From: Volutella citrinella
Taxonomy: Eukaryota > Ascomycota > Sordariomycetes > Hypocreales > Nectriaceae
DNA length: 64,000 nt
Assembly: GCA_034401135.1 (NCBI GenBank)
Contig: JAWZSP010000010.1
Coordinates: forward strand, 186,001-250,000
Reading direction: 5' to 3'
The notes under the pieces were generated by a model. The model was not told the DNA's origin, made no database searches, and saw only the letters and a list, made by a program, of their open reading frames with translations. Positions 1-12,200 of this stretch are shown here, in pieces; the stretch's first letter is position 1; each line of letters begins with the position of its first letter. The position numbers and the translations under genes were made by a program.

Positions 1-497
1 ACCAGCACAGACGACTGGTCAACAAGCACAAGGTGATCGACACGGTGACGAGCATGGGGATACTGATCCCACCAGGCCCAGGTAATAGACGAACCCATCG
101 AATGCGCTACAATGCTTAGGTCCTTGAGGTCGAGCTTGTTCAGCAGGTCGTTCAAGTCTGCAGCGAAACGGGTAACACGATAGCCAAAGCTGGGCTTCTC
201 CGACTCGCCATGTCCACGCATGTCGTATGCTGTAACGCGATAGCCGGCGCAGCAGAAGTAGTCGACTTGCTTACGCCATTCAGCTGCGCTCTGGTGCCAT
301 CCTGGGATGAAGAGAATGTTCTGGCCATGCTTGGGCCCGCATTGTTTGTAGCTTAGATGGACTCCGTCTTGGGTTTCGACATGACCAGTATGTGTCGGAA
401 GAACTGTTGTCGTAGTGTGTGATCCTTTGACTCCGGCGTTCAAAGGAGATGCGAGAAGCACAGTGAAAAGGCCGGCGAGAAAGGGGAGGCTTTTCAT
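1..497 (-). CDS. Alpha/beta hydrolase with signal peptide, N-terminal part (cut by window edge)
   Basis: The reading frame opens with an ATG at 497 and runs without a break to the window edge, so the C-terminal half lies outside. The N-terminus (MKSLPFLAGLFTVLLAS) is a typical secretory signal peptide. It is followed by an alpha/beta-hydrolase fold: an oxyanion-region motif LFIPGWHQS, then DMRGHGES, then a nucleophile elbow AHSMGSS near residue 120, where Ser replaces the usual GxSxG context. Substrate unknown; the family covers esterases and epoxide or lactone hydrolases, and secretion is predicted. This is the left-arm twin of the copy at 22287-23209 on the other strand, and it retains the 16 bp that the right copy has lost. 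Within what is visible it is the functional version. Family call confident, function not. Confidence 0.85.
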   Translation of the reverse strand, partial: MKSLPFLAGLFTVLLASPLNAGVKGSHTTTTVLPTHTGHVETQDGVHLSYKQCGPKHGQNILFIPGWHQSAAEWRKQVDYFCCAGYRVTAYDMRGHGESEKPSFGYRVTRFAADLNDLLNKLDLKDLSIVAHSMGSSITWAWWDQYPHARHRVDHLVLVDQSSVL

Positions 498-1395
498 GTT
501 GGCAGGAGTGCTGTTGGGGTTTGGGATCTGTAGCCACTGTTGCTTGCTCAGTGAGGTATAAGATCGGCGGCAAGAGTGAAGAGGCGAGACAATATTTATA
601 GAATATCACGGAAATACACATACAGGTCTACCGCTGCTTATTCTCTTCATCCCCGATTACGAAAGCTAGCCTACCGAGGGATCAGTCCAGTTCAGGGGTA
701 GTGCATTCCTGACCCGGTAACGTAGCGATGATCCTTGTATCTCTGTGGCGGGTCGAGAGCCCGCTGGCCCCGCCACCTAGTTTAACGCTAATCGCTGCCA
801 CGTCGTATTTTCTAGGGTGCGAAGTCAGCTACTTTTCCAGCCAGAATGGCTCACTGTATTTGCGTCAGCCATGGGTCATCTCTCTCCATAGTTCCGGCCA
901 ACAGCGGTTCGGAATCCAAGAAAACCAGTTTATGCAAGGCGCGTATAATAGCTCTTGTACGAGCCATGTTATCCACAGTCATTTCTCTCATTGGTAATTT
1001 CACATTGGGCCCTTGTTGCTAACTCGACTCCCGCCCAGCCTCCCTCGCTCTAGGATCTGGCTTCGAGGACTTCCATTCTTCACACGACTGGGCGAAAGGC
1101 AAAGTCATAGAGTAACCACAATCGTTACCATTGAGCTCCCCTTGCTGAAGAAATGCTTTTATGGACTTTATTGCGCCAGGACAAGATATATACCATAACG
1201 TAGCGTCTAGGCGACGCCTGCGAGTATCCAAGTAAGGTCCTCCTGTATTAAAATCTTTCAGCCTTAAGACATCCATCCATTTCGTTTGTCCTAGTCCTGT
1301 CACATCTGATATCAGCATCACTTGCACTCACACAAGCGAAATGCGTGTTCCCTTTGCCGGCGGGGCCAACATACAACATTTTCGCATCTTGATTT
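498..1395. other. Intergenic DNA shared by both duplication arms
   Basis: This lies between the start of the hydrolase gene (497, minus strand) and the end of the receptor gene (1396, minus strand). No conserved coding signal is visible. The same sequence recurs inverted at about 21370-22286. Likely hydrolase promoter and receptor 3' region. Confidence 0.6.
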
Positions 1396-2754
1396 CTACA
1401 CCATCGAGCGCGAGCTTCCCGCGAGTTGGTCCTGACTCGAATTCCCTATCGTCGGCTGCATCTCGATAGATTCGACATCGACCCATGTTTCCTTGCGAAT
1501 CCCGGACAACGTCGTCGGCCCCCTGTTAGCCGTCGACCTTATCTCGCTCCAATGCGACTGATGTGTGGAAAGATTAAAGCCGGCATTGTCCGTGCGGCTT
1601 CTTGTGCGTGATGCTCTGCTGCCGTAGCTGTGGACCAAGGCCTGCTGGATAAACTCCCAAGGTAGCAGCTTGATGATTGGCCGCAGTGACGGTAGGCAGA
1701 TGCTGATGACGCCGCAGCAGTTCTCGACTATGGTCCAAACGACGGAATCATCCATTGGCCAGTTGATGGCGAATGTTGCAAAGTCGACAAGAATTATCAA
1801 GCGCAGGCGAATAATCGAAGTAATCACGACACTTTATGCATTTTCAGCTCCATATGCCCATATGAAGGTATAAGATTTAGGAAGAGTCGCTTACAATCCA
1901 CCAAGCAGGAAGAAGATGATAACGAAAGCCTTTTGGGTCGTGGTGATTTTGAGTGTCAACACCTGTGGTATAGGCAAGAGGACCAAACCCAAGTCGGCTA
2001 TGATATTCGGGATCGAGGTGCCGAAGAAGAAGCTATTCAAGTTGATGCACTTGACACCAGGTTGGGCTTGAGCGACAGGATCCCAGATTGCGTGAACAGG
2101 TATGCATTGGAGGATGGCGGTGATAATCTAGGAAAACAACGTCAGGGCCGCTTGCGCGCGGGTTGTATCGCCTTGGTCGCCGATAACTCACTGCTGCGAT
2201 AAACCAGAGAATGATGAGGCATCCCGAAACCTGGAGAGCCACTTTGAAATAGCTGGAAGTCGAGAAGACCCTCCAATAAAAGCACAAGATGGAGAACTTC
2301 AGTGTGAGTTGGTTGACGTAGTAAAACAGCTCGGCGACATAAGCGGCCTTTGTACCATAAATCATGAGCGGTACGTCGATTGCCTGCTTGCCATCCAAAA
2401 TAGCATCGCTCGGAAGACCTAGCAAGTTGAGAATTAAAATCCGGCCAACGTGGTCTGGGTTCTGAAGGGGAACTGCATACAAGCAAGGCTCGTTGCGCAA
2501 AAGCCCGTGGTCATCAACTGACGGGTTAGTTAGCCATTGTTCCAGTCTCTCACTGGTTCATCGCCACTTACCAGTGCGGTAACTGCCAGCCAGTCATCCC
2601 ACCAGAAGTTATTGTGGGATACCCGACGACTGACGAATCGCAAGCTCACAGCTAGGACAGCCAGAGGATAGCAGACCGCAAAGACGACGATGGTCCGCTT
2701 CCGGAAATCCCGTGTCATGTATTTGACGTCGGCAACGTCGAATTCACCCCCCAT
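1396..2754 (-). CDS. Rhodopsin-domain integral membrane protein, five exons (left copy)
   Basis: Spliced 371-aa product. Exons run 2754-2572, 2517-2481, 2418-2192, 2127-1895 and 1831-1396; introns are 54, 62, 64 and 63 bp, all GT-AG. Exon lengths (183, 37, 227, 233, 436) are identical to those of the right-arm copy, which supports the model. The protein has several hydrophobic segments, beginning with TIVVFAVCYPLAVLAVS, then NNFWWDDWLAVTAL and KFSILCFYWRVF. This is the pattern of the fungal rhodopsin domain family (Fung_rhodopsin, PTH11-like GPCRs without the CFEM module). The tail is Ser/Thr-rich and cytosolic by analogy. Role inferred: plasma-membrane receptor or sensor of unknown ligand. 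No premature stop is seen. The intron 4 acceptor is a weaker AAAG. Confidence 0.82.
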
Positions 2755-3770
2755 TTTGATACTGTGCAGATGCCAACTTGCAATGGGCACGCCAGTCCAG
2801 TCAAGCAGAATTTTACGTCGAGGACCCAACTTTTCAAGGTTTGCATCTTCGAATATTGCTTTATCAAGGGTCTTGTTCTGCGCGACCCCTTTGCTGTGCC
2901 AAGCCGTCCTCTTCTCTCGGGGCGGAAGGGGGGGGAGGCCTGGCTTGTCTCGGCACAGATACGACTACGGAATAGGAGGAGGTAGATTTGTCAAAGTTCA
3001 CAAGCGCATCGTCAAATTGTTAGAATTCGGTAGCGCAAATTAATGGGCGAAACCGCGACCCTCGCCATGAAAGCCGGATGAAGCTAAAAGCATAAAGGGC
3101 TACGATTCAGGGGTCGATCACACTCCCCCCGCTTCTTGCGAAGTTATGTGGCGTAATGTGCCGCTATTTATTCAGCAGAGATACTCAATCTAGGAGAGCA
3201 GTAGAAGGATGAGAATAGGGATTACTAACACAATCCGACCAGAACGAAATGCGGTGGCAGTCAGCCACTACGAACTCGGCAGCCGGCGCGGCAGCCGGCG
3301 GTTCACTGCTAGACATGGGGACGCAAACACTCTGTCCAGGATCCATCCCATCCTTCCACGGCGCGGAGGGCGAGCCGGGGACTTGCGTTACTATCATTCA
3401 AGGGTGGTCAATGTCACTAGGATATTTGAGGATTGTGGCGTCCGGCGCATCCCATTTGTCAAAAGCAAACTACTGCCGAAGGTTTTCTCCGCGAAAGTCT
3501 CGCATCCCTCGTTGCGCAGTGGCGCTTAAAGTAGCCTAGCGCTCTTGGGGGGCTGCATTTTTGAGTTTCTTAGCATTGATTATGAGCTGATTCATTCCAC
3601 CACACAGGCTAGAGTCCCGCTAATGTCGTCCAAAAGACAATATTCCGGTCGCGTTGTCAGCATCGCACATAAGCGCTGTCAGTGCATGCGAGGCAAAATT
3701 GGAACCAGAGTCGCCTTCGGCGCCGAGCACACCCCACACTTCTCTAGCCGTGGTTGGGATAATCTGGCTA
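2755..3770. other. Receptor 5' region and end of the duplicated arm
   Basis: No gene recognised. 2755-3460 is homologous to 19310-20020 in inverted orientation and should hold the promoter of the receptor gene. From about 3460 the arms diverge. 3460-3770 shows only short overlapping frames with no family signature. Confidence 0.5.
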
Positions 3771-5203
3771 ACGCCACACATTAGCCAAGGTTGCCATATT
3801 GACTAGTGATTGTCTACTTCCCCCATCATCGGGGCTGCCACAACTGTCCAAAAATCCTGGGCCGTGGCGCCCTGGCGCCCTGACCAGCCGGCAACTCGGC
3901 CCGAAGCCGCGCGTGTGTTATCCTGGCATGAGAGCAGCGGATTATGGACAAGCTGATCATTGTGCAACCGGGAAATTAGATTGTCTAGAGTCATTTCTTG
4001 GTTGGTACGATCCTGGCTTCTGTATTTGAGTGGCTTCTGAAATATCTTTCTCTGCCAGCCCGATATGGCTTGCGTAGTTTGGCTTATTTCGATCCAGGAT
4101 GCAGAACATAAAGGTGGGGTGTGCGCAGGTCTCCCAAATAAAGATGCTCCGGCGGCGGCCCGTGTTGGCATATGTGATCGACAGCAGCGCGGGTGCCCGC
4201 ATCGGCGGGGCCGGCGAGACGTGTATGAGCGTTGCCATCCGCTGGAGGAATTCCTGGACATGCGCTTCGTGTAGAGCCATGGTTGTTGGGCATAGCGACA
4301 ATGTACTGCTCTCGAGTTCGCCAAGCCCGGGCCGTCCCGCTCGGCCGCTTCAGGACCCGGTTCGTCCCCATGGTCGTCGGTATATTTTATCCCTTGCTCT
4401 TACGCCTGCTGTCATCATCGTAGCGCCGCCGTATGAATGTGTTCCTTAGCTCTTCCCTTCCCTCGATCTGCCGGAGCAGGGCGTCTTGCGTGCCTTGCAG
4501 TATCTCCCTATTGCGGACGTCTGTCAGCCAGGAGCTGCCCGTAGCCGTCGGAGTCGATGTCGTCCTGCACCCTCCACGCCTCGATTGGCGTAATGTCCGT
4601 CGCCCCGAATAGCAGCTTGTCATAGAGAAGCGAGTGTGCCTGGCGGAACTCCGACACGAGCATCTGCGACACCTGTTCTAGCTGCAACCTGGTCCCCATG
4701 TAGTCGAACGAGCGACCGTCGAGGGACCAGCGGGCCTGGTTCTTTGCGATGGCCGCCCGCGAGACCGCGAAGAGGTAGAGCCGCCACTGCAGTATGTGGC
4801 CAAACGGCGTCTCGGCCATCTGCTGGAAGTACTTGCCACAGAGCCTCCCTAAGAGATCCGGAATCCCATCTTCGTCATCCTGCCTCTGGAAGCAGACGAA
4901 GTCGAAGAGGAGCAGCTGTGCTGTCCACGTCATCGCCGAGAGGCTGCTGTTGAAGTTTCCCGGCTCATGCCAGGTTTCGTAGAGCCGCCGCTCTGCGCTC
5001 TCACCGTCGGCTACGCCCTCCCGAGCTGAGGCCTTACGGCTAAGCATAGCACAGAAGCTGAGCACGGGTGATCGGAAGGGTCTACTCCCGACCTTCTGAC
5101 ATACCAGGGCAATGTAGAATTTACGGACAGCATACTCCAGCTGGATGCTCGGCAGCCCTTCGGCCTTCACCACATCCCCCGCCTCCACTGCATCATCCTG
5201 TTG
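3771..5203. repeat. Direct duplication of a DUF3505/TLH gene segment, copy 1
   Basis: Nearly the same sequence recurs in the same orientation at 54798-56143. Shared landmarks are AACGCCACACATTAGCCAAG at the left end and the run before CATCATCCTGT at the right end. Small indels distinguish the copies; for example, copy 2 lacks several short blocks around 3865-3950 and 4190-4220. Confidence 0.88.
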
Positions 5204-6289
5204 CTGCAATGCATCGATGATCTCATCCATGGCTTCCTGCTGGCGCCCTATCGGCTCGATGACGTCCCGAGGCAGCGCTTGATCGACTGCCCGTTGTGTA
5301 AAGTGCCCGCCCTCCTGATGGACGACTCGGTAATAGTAGGCAAGCAGCTGCTTCATCCTCCTGAAGTACGTCGTCAGCGTCGATGGGTTCTTGAAACAGC
5401 GGAAGGCCGCCTGCCTACCGCCACCCCTTGACCCTTTGCCGGGCCCTTCGGCGGCAAAGTCGCTGAGCAGCTTCGCCCGCTGCTGTGTCATTTTGCGCTC
5501 CGGCGATCGGTCACTGCAGAGCCGGTAGGCGCCTTCCAGGACGGTTTGGGCCGCGTTTAGCATCCGCTCGAGGTCCGGGTCCTCCCCTCTTGCTGGCAGC
5601 CGATACGACGACTTGATCTCGGCATCCTGGAGCCCCTGCAGGTGACCGGGGAAACCGGTATAGACGAGCCACGGCTCCCTGTTAGCCCTACCGGCGGCGG
5701 ATGTGTCGGGTCCCTGCACGGCTGCGGCCTTGGCGTCCAGGTCGTTGCCGGCCTTGTTGATATCCTCCCTCAGCTGGGCAAACAACTCGCCCTCTAGAGG
5801 CAACGGCCGTTGCGGGTTCTGTACATCGGCTGCCGCAACGATGAAGTAGTCGATACGCCCCTTCGCAGTGAGGTAGGTCTGTAGGAGGCATGCCCGCCAG
5901 AGATGCGTGTTGTCCCGGTGCTGCGACGCCTTCCTGCCATGCCTTGCCATATGGCTGTGCATCTTGGCCAGCAGCCGGGTGCAGTAGCGGCCGCAGTCCG
6001 CCTTGTCGTCCGCGCAGCAGCAGTAGTAGCCTTCGTATACGGCTAGGCCGGCGATCGGCTTGCATGGCGATGCACGGCTAGGCCGGTGCTACCTTAGTTC
6101 GTCTATCGAGCGCAGCGTATACCCTGCCAGGAGCTTGACGGTCTCTTTGAGCCCGTCGCCGCGTAGCCGGTGCGGCTCGGCCCGCAGGCGGCTCGCGAGG
6201 CTGTTTGGCTTCGACACAAGGCAGGTTGCGCACTGCCGGCAGACGACAACCTGATGGCCCGGGTTGTAGGTAAACTGCCCGAGCCCCAT
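4084..6289 (-). pseudogene. DUF3505 / OrsD-like, telomere-linked-helicase-type gene, disrupted
   Basis: The protein begins at an ATG at 6289 with a zinc-finger-like stretch (QVVVCRQCATCLV), followed by a second Cys-rich segment (VYEGYYCCCADD...DCGRYC) and then LLAKMHSHMARHGRK. This is the DUF3505 arrangement of OrsD-like and telomere-linked-helicase proteins. One in-frame TAG at 6091-6089 separates codons 1-66 from a 484-codon open stretch (to 4508); CAG to TAG would explain it. A frameshift near 4530 moves the reading to TDVRNREILQGTQDALL. A stop and another shift near 4380 lead to LLSITYANTGRRRSIFIWE, also typical of this family. The helicase part is not downstream on this strand but lies divergently at 6600-7620. 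Role in intact homologues is unclear; they are often subtelomeric. Not functional as it stands. Confidence 0.8.
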
Positions 6290-6339
6290 GCCTTCCTATC
6301 TAGGGCGGGCAGAGGAGTGAGAAGGGTATGGGTCACCCC

Positions 6340-6402
6340 TTTAGGTCCTATAGGGCTAGGCGTATAAGTAGCAGCTGTGCTCTTACTCCTATAGGACCTA
6401 AA
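6340..6402. repeat. Perfect 15-bp inverted repeat between divergent TLH fragments
   Basis: TTTAGGTCCTATAGG at 6340-6354 is the exact reverse complement of 6388-6402, with a 33-nt spacer. It sits between the divergently oriented DUF3505 and RecQ-like fragments. It could be a hairpin, a binding site or a rearrangement footprint. Confidence 0.85.
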
Positions 6403-6599
6403 CCCCCCTCTACCTTATCCTATGAGTAAACCTGGTACTGCCTCCTTTGTAAAATAAATCCAAACCCTAGATAAACTTACTTGGCTTAATAGCTAATAGT
6501 AATATACTACTATTGTCTATATAGGCCCGCAGGTGGCTCATGAATGTAGGACCGAGGCGCGTATGTATTCCTATCTCCCCTAATAACTAAGCTGGCTCA

Positions 6600-7620
6600 A
6601 CTTCAAACAACCATGCCTATGCCGAGGCACGACACTGACGATGAGCACGCTGCTACATCGTACACATCGCGCATCCCAGAGCTGGCGGGACCTCTTCCGC
6701 GGCGACCACCTCTTTGCCACGGTCGAGTCCAAGCGCACAACGGCAGCGATGGCCGCACCGGACATGCTCCGGGACTGCAAACGGAGGCGGGTCCGCAGGC
6801 AACCGGCTCATGCCGAACGCACTCTCACGACTGTCGCCCGAGCGCTATACCAAGACAAGCCCTTCAGTTAAGGCGACCGGGACAGCTGGCAGGCATGCTG
6901 GCAACCTTCGGACCCAGGCCGGCCGAGCAGGTCATCGTCGTACTCGCTACAGGGTCCGGCAAGTCGCTCATTGTCCTCGCCGGGGCGGCGCTGCCCGACG
7001 CCGCGACGACAATATTCATACTGCCGACGGTGGCCCTTCGCCTGAACATGGTCACCCAACTCCGCAAGCTCGACTTGAAACATCATGTATGGCAGCCAGG
7101 ATCGACACGGTCAGCCCGCCCTAGTCATCATGTCGGCCGAGGCTGCCCGTACAGCCAGCTTCCTTGACTATGCCCGCCAACTCGCTGACCAGCAGCGGCT
7201 CGATCGCATCGTCATTGACGAGTGTCACCTTACGATCACGGCGAGTGCATACAGACAGTGCATGTCGCAGCTTGGCTGGCACGTCCGACAGGTGCGGGCG
7301 CAGACGGTCTGGCTTACGGCAACGCTGCCACCGCTGTACCAGCCCGCCTTCGAGCAGCATAACAAGCTCGTGCGGCCTCGTATAGTAAGAGAGTCCACGA
7401 ACCGATCCAATATCCGTTACATGGTACGGCGAGCAGCACCAGCGGCCGGTACACTATGCCAGCAAGACGTCGAACTCGTCAGGTCGTGGTGTCGGTTCCA
7501 GGAGGGGTCGCGGGAGGCTGAAAAGGATAGGGTCATCCTGTACTGCTGGACAAAAGAGCTTGTCGATGAAGTTGCCGATGGCCTTGGCTGTCCGACGATG
7601 GTAGGCGGCTCTGGCACGGC
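6600..7620 (+). pseudogene. RecQ-like helicase domain of telomere-linked-helicase type, frameshifted
   Basis: Helicase motifs appear in order: Walker A as LATGSGKS (about 6950-6972), motif II as VIDECHL (about 7210-7230) and motif III as WLTATLPP (about 7310-7333). RESTNRSNIRYMVRR follows, typical of TLH RecQ domains. Motifs I and II lie in different frames; the shift falls between about 7090 and 7125. The region upstream of the Walker motif also needs a frame change. The C-terminal helicase half breaks off at about 7615, where an esterase fragment begins. Intact homologues are ATP-dependent DNA helicases found beside telomeres. This copy cannot make a full helicase. Confidence 0.85.
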
Positions 7621-7944
7621 CGTATGGCTTCACAATTGACTTTGTGGATGATGAGGCTGGATTCAAGCGTTTCTAGAGTTTAGCAACGATATTGGGTACT
7701 TTGCTGCCACTTATTCGTTTAGCAAAGCTGGGAGCCCAACACCTATCCATTTTTGGTCAATGAACGAAATCCTGGCCAGAGCATGTTCAAAGGCGAGGCC
7801 ACCCACATCATGGACATCATTCTCCTGTTTCAGAACTTCAAAAACGACTTGCCACCTGCCATGGTCGAAGCCGGCAAGGAAATGGGTGGAGATCTGTGTA
7901 CCTTTATGCGGGGATCAGCTCTCATGGCATTCATGGCTAGCTAG
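7621..7944 (+). pseudogene. Type-B carboxylesterase fragment
   Basis: A short block resembles the C-terminal half of fungal carboxylesterases. It has GFTIDFVDDEAGFKRF, NDIGYFAATYSFSKAG and then FKGEATHIMDIILLFQNF, the His-containing region of the family. The three pieces lie in shifted frames (breaks near 7672 and 7755). It abuts the broken RecQ fragment directly, so the join at about 7615-7625 is a rearrangement junction. N-terminal half and catalytic Ser are absent. Non-functional. Confidence 0.7.
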
Positions 7945-7959
7945 ATCATCGAGCATACA

Positions 7960-8890
7960 CGCAATGGTGCACCAAACTGGTAGAGTAATGAAGCTTTTCC
8001 AATGACATCCCCTGTCTCCACACCGTGCTGTTTGAGGAGCATCAACAGTACAGGCTTTAAGACGGACGCCGACTATCTGCTCTCGGTGCAGAATGACGGT
8101 GAGACCAAAGCCGGCAAAACCAAAGACTAAACCGCTTTGGACATCACCGCCCTGTATCGTATCATCTAGAGCATCGGCCATTCCTCTCTCAAAGCCTGGC
8201 ATGACGCCCTTGCGCCCGGCTCCCCGAATGCAAAGTGGGCTTAGCTTGCAGTGCCGCCGAGTATTCTGGAGCGACTATTTTCCTGCACACTAACAAAGCA
8301 ACTTGGGCTAGCCAAGATTTGGCGTGCCCAGCTAGAACTACCGCTTTTACGTGGTTCTTGAGGGAGGATCGGAATCCCCGGGCTCGATCGGCGATGCTGA
8401 AATGGCCTTCGTCTTCCTCTTGGGGATATTATACGATAGTGGCACTGAACAACAGGACCACGAGTTTGAGGGTTATGGCCCGACTTTCGCCGAACTGTGG
8501 TAATGTTATCGAAGGGAAAGAGGAAGAGCAGTTTCAACACACTCCGGCAGTGCCGCCCATGCAGCCAACAGATCAATGGAAGGCGATCGACACATTGCCC
8601 CTGACCTTTGCTGGGCGAATTCATGGCTGGTAGCGCCAAGCCAAGCTTCAGAGCGGGGCGCGTGGCGCTGCTCCTACTACAGCGTGGCGCTACCGCTCCT
8701 ATCGGAACCCCCCCTTCCAACTGCTTCGCCGATCCTGGTCCTTGCCAGGCTAGAAGAAAAACTTTGTTGCGACTATTTCTATCCGCCCCCAACCGACCGC
8801 CGTTCCTATGGGCGCTGGTGGCGGTCGTGGAATGACGGCTTCTCCCTAGCCGAGATTCAAGCTAATATGCCAGAACACTAGGCCAGGGCG
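7960..8890 (+). pseudogene. Degenerate protein-like reading frame, family not recognised
   Basis: A plus-strand frame from about 8060 reads like protein (YLLSVQNDGETKAG, SIGHSSLKAWHDALAPG, GLAKIWRAQLE) but is interrupted by TAA, TAG and TGA codons. Several sit where CAG or CAA would fit, for example IIxSIGH. After about 8390 the frame shifts; a final stretch at 8720-8880 (DYFYPPPTDRR...WNDGFSLAEIQ) also looks protein-like. I do not recognise the family. Treated as a decayed gene. Confidence 0.45.
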
Positions 8891-9231
8891 AACAATTTGG
8901 AGTAATTTCTAAAAATTTCATTAGTGAACTAAGTATAACAAATGCCACAACTGCCATCGCTCCAGACACAGGCGGTTGTGTGTACGATTGCCGGTGGGAT
9001 GCGGATGAGCGCGCGCCGACTATCTATAGCTATGGGATCGCGGTGGCACACGACTAGGGTTATGGAGGGTGAGTACAGGAAAACTAGAAAGTCTACGTTG
9101 ATTCTCGAGGGCGCACGCTATACTATTTGCCTCCCTCCTAGCACGGAGCATGCGACGTATAAAGACGGTCTTCCAGGCATGAAATTATTGCAGCGCATCA
9201 GTGAGCCGGCCGCTGTGCTTTTTTCGTCACC
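8891..9231. other. Upstream region of the protease pseudogene
   Basis: No recognised gene. A 129-codon frame starting at 8942 overlaps it but has no family signature and runs through the start of the protease reading frame. Likely promoter remnant. Confidence 0.4.
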
Positions 9232-12200
9232 ATGTTGCTGCGTTTGGCCCTCCTGGGCTTCTTGTCTTCAGCTTATGGAGCCAGCTCACAAGGCGACCCG
9301 TCGCCAACCAAGATACGAGCAGCCACCCTGACGACAACAGTGACTGTTCCAGTAGGGAGTTTATCCTCGGCGACGAATGTTACCAAAACACTCGATACCG
9401 CAGTCAAAACAACCGGCACTGCAACAGTAAACACCTTCGTGGTTACAGTCACTGTGGAGGCCACTGTCTTGCCAGCCTCGTCGAGCAGCAGCGTTGATGG
9501 GCCCGGTGCCCCTCAGCAGCGACAGAGCACGGGTCAAACTAGTATCCAAACGCAAGGAGGCAGCCATAGTTCCTCAAAGGCATCGTTGCAGAGCAATCCG
9601 CAAACATCTACTCGCACCAAGGGCACAGCAAGTCAGACTGCTATCCCTGGGTCTTCCAATGTAGCAGCATCACCCGGGAGCCAGCCAACCGCCACGTTGT
9701 AAAGTGGCAGTGTCTCTTTGTCACAGGGCAATGGTGTTGACGTTTCTGCAACAAGCCAGATTGGTATCCCTGCCTCTTCCAATATAGGACCAGCACCCGA
9801 CAGCCAGCCAACAGCCTGGCTGCGAAGTGGCAGTGTCTCATTTTCAGATACAGACAAGACACAAGATGTCAAGACAATAAGCACATCTCAACGCAATATT
9901 CCGGGACCCGATATGGCAACAGAGGGCATTAGCCAGGGGCCGCATCGCAGAGCATCAACACACAGCCTTCTGCCTCGCTTAGCTCTCCAAGCGGCGGAAG
10001 TGACACATCGGCGTTACATCGGACTTTACCCACAAGCCCTGAGGCGCAACACGCTTCTACTGTTCCAACCACAACCCTGACTACGACGACTGATGTGCCG
10101 AGCGGCGCACCCCTTATCCCCGGTGCACCTCCGCCAATCGTTGGACCTCTTCCGCCAGGTTCCCCTGCCCCACCAGGCTCATCGCCTCCTCCAGGTTCCC
10201 GGGTTCACCAGGGTCGCCTGCCCCGCCAGGCGGCCCTCCCGGCGCTCCTTTTCCTCCACTTGTCCCTGTCAAGCCAGGCAATCCAGGAAATAACCCACCT
10301 GGAAGCCCAACCCCGCCTCCGCCAGGAAATAAGCCGCCTGGTGGCCCTGGGAACGGAAACGGCATACCTCTGCCTCCGCCTGTGCCTGGCAGTCCCGAAA
10401 AGCCGTCAAATTGTGCCTCGGAAGGACCAAGCAGAGCCACTCAAGCACCTACCAGCTCCGCACACGCCAGCAGCCAGCAGACGACTGAAATGCTTTCGTC
10501 GACGCAAGAGCCGTCATCGACCACGGAGTCCACCACAACTACTACTTCTGAGACGTACTGCAAGGCAACGCCGGGTGTGACTCCTGACCCTCGGGAGCTG
10601 TTCGGAGTTCACGCTCGAGCCGATCCGGGCCCTAAAACAGGACAGCAATGCACACCTGTCTATTACTTCATCGTCTTCCCCAAGTTTAGAGACTCTCTCA
10701 ATGTCCTGGTACTAAAGAATCGACTGTTACAAGCCGATGTTAAGAACTCATTAAAGCAACAAGACCTTGATGATTTCGGTCTTATGTATTTTACCCTAAC
10801 ACAACCTCGAAAATGGCTGATGGACTTGTCAGCAGCCCTTATGTGAGCATTTCGCATCACTTGGTGACGAGGTTTCTCGTGTTAAATTACTGATGTCCGT
10901 CTAGATTTCTACAATGGCCGTGACCTTCGATAACGATCCTATATATGATGACCCCCCGCGTCCACAAAATGCACCGCCAGCTCCTCCCCCTGCACCTCCT
11001 GGGTCACCCTTCTTCTTGCGGCAGGCCGCACGGACAGAGAGCCTTGTACTGTGCCAGCAAAAGAACACTGAGCTAGAAGACCTTCAGGGAAGGTGTCAGG
11101 GCCTAAATTGAGGCAGCCGGGAATTAGGCTTCGAGGGGGCATTTTTCTGATTGGCTGAAGCAGCTTACTGATTGCAGGGAGGTCTGTGAGCAGCTAGAAA
11201 AGGCATCGACCCCTCAAGGAGGGAGAGGGCAGAGATTAATGTGCTACATCACTGGGGGCTACCTTCTAGTTCACAGGGAATATACGGTTAAGTGCTACCT
11301 CGCCACTCTTCTAATATCCATTGCCTTACAGAAGGACACTCATCAACGGATATCCTGGTGCGGGTATAGATGTGCATATTATTGAAGCGAAGTATAGGCT
11401 GGAAAACGAGGTTTGTGCATCCCTTTTACTTCTGCAGACAGAACTAACCTCCATCTCTAGGAATTCACAAACGAAAAGGGTTTCAGGCCTGATAAAAGCG
11501 TAAGATATCACTCTCAATACGACAAGCGCATTCCATGGGTCCCCGAAGCCCCCCCAGATGCAGTAACTCATGCAGGATGCATGGGATCACATTCTCTTGG
11601 GCATGACCAAGGTATGGGAAAAGCTGCAAGACTGAATCTTGTTGATGAGTGCACTGGACGCGGTTTCGATTGCTTGTTTCAAACACTTCGAGATGTAGTC
11701 CATCAGGCATCCGGCCGGCCTAGCGTCTTCTCTATGTCGATTGGGTACAGGCGGTATGCCGATGAGGCAAAGACTAAGCACAACTACCCATCTATTGTTG
11801 ATGGTAAGGATATTTGGGATGAATTCCAGCTTCTGTTATCCGCCATCTTGAAACGAATGGTTGCAAAGAACATCCTACCTATCTGTGCTTCTGGCAATCA
11901 AGGATTCGTATGTATATGGGCCTTGCTAATTCCTGGGCAAACCACAGCCAACACCCTGCTAACAGCGAACTGTAACCAATGGCTTTATTCCCATCAGCTT
12001 CGCAAAGGCTTCAAATACGGAGTTTTATGTCCCAGGGCTCGTTTCAGTGGGCGCTACGACTCGTGATGGGTTGAGAATGTGGCCTGGTACAACTACCGGC
12101 CGAACTGCAGGAAATCCGCAGGAGTGGATACCAATGATTTATGGACCCGGCGAATTTGCACGGTGTCCTACAGGAACTAGAGGCTATGAACAGCAGACAT

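Larger units (their letters stand above)
1..3460. repeat. Left arm of a large inverted segmental duplication
   Basis: Position 1 matches the reverse complement of about 22768, and homology runs to about 3460, matching about 19310. Both arms carry the hydrolase and receptor genes in the same relative order, and their intergenic DNA is also recognisably related. The duplication is therefore longer than the window shows on the left. Arm ends were placed by eye and could be off by tens of bases. Confidence 0.9.

Noticed and set aside
4636..6254. Plus-strand frames opposite the DUF3505 gene
   Set aside because: They mirror the coding strand of a recognised family and have low-complexity Arg/Ser/Pro composition.
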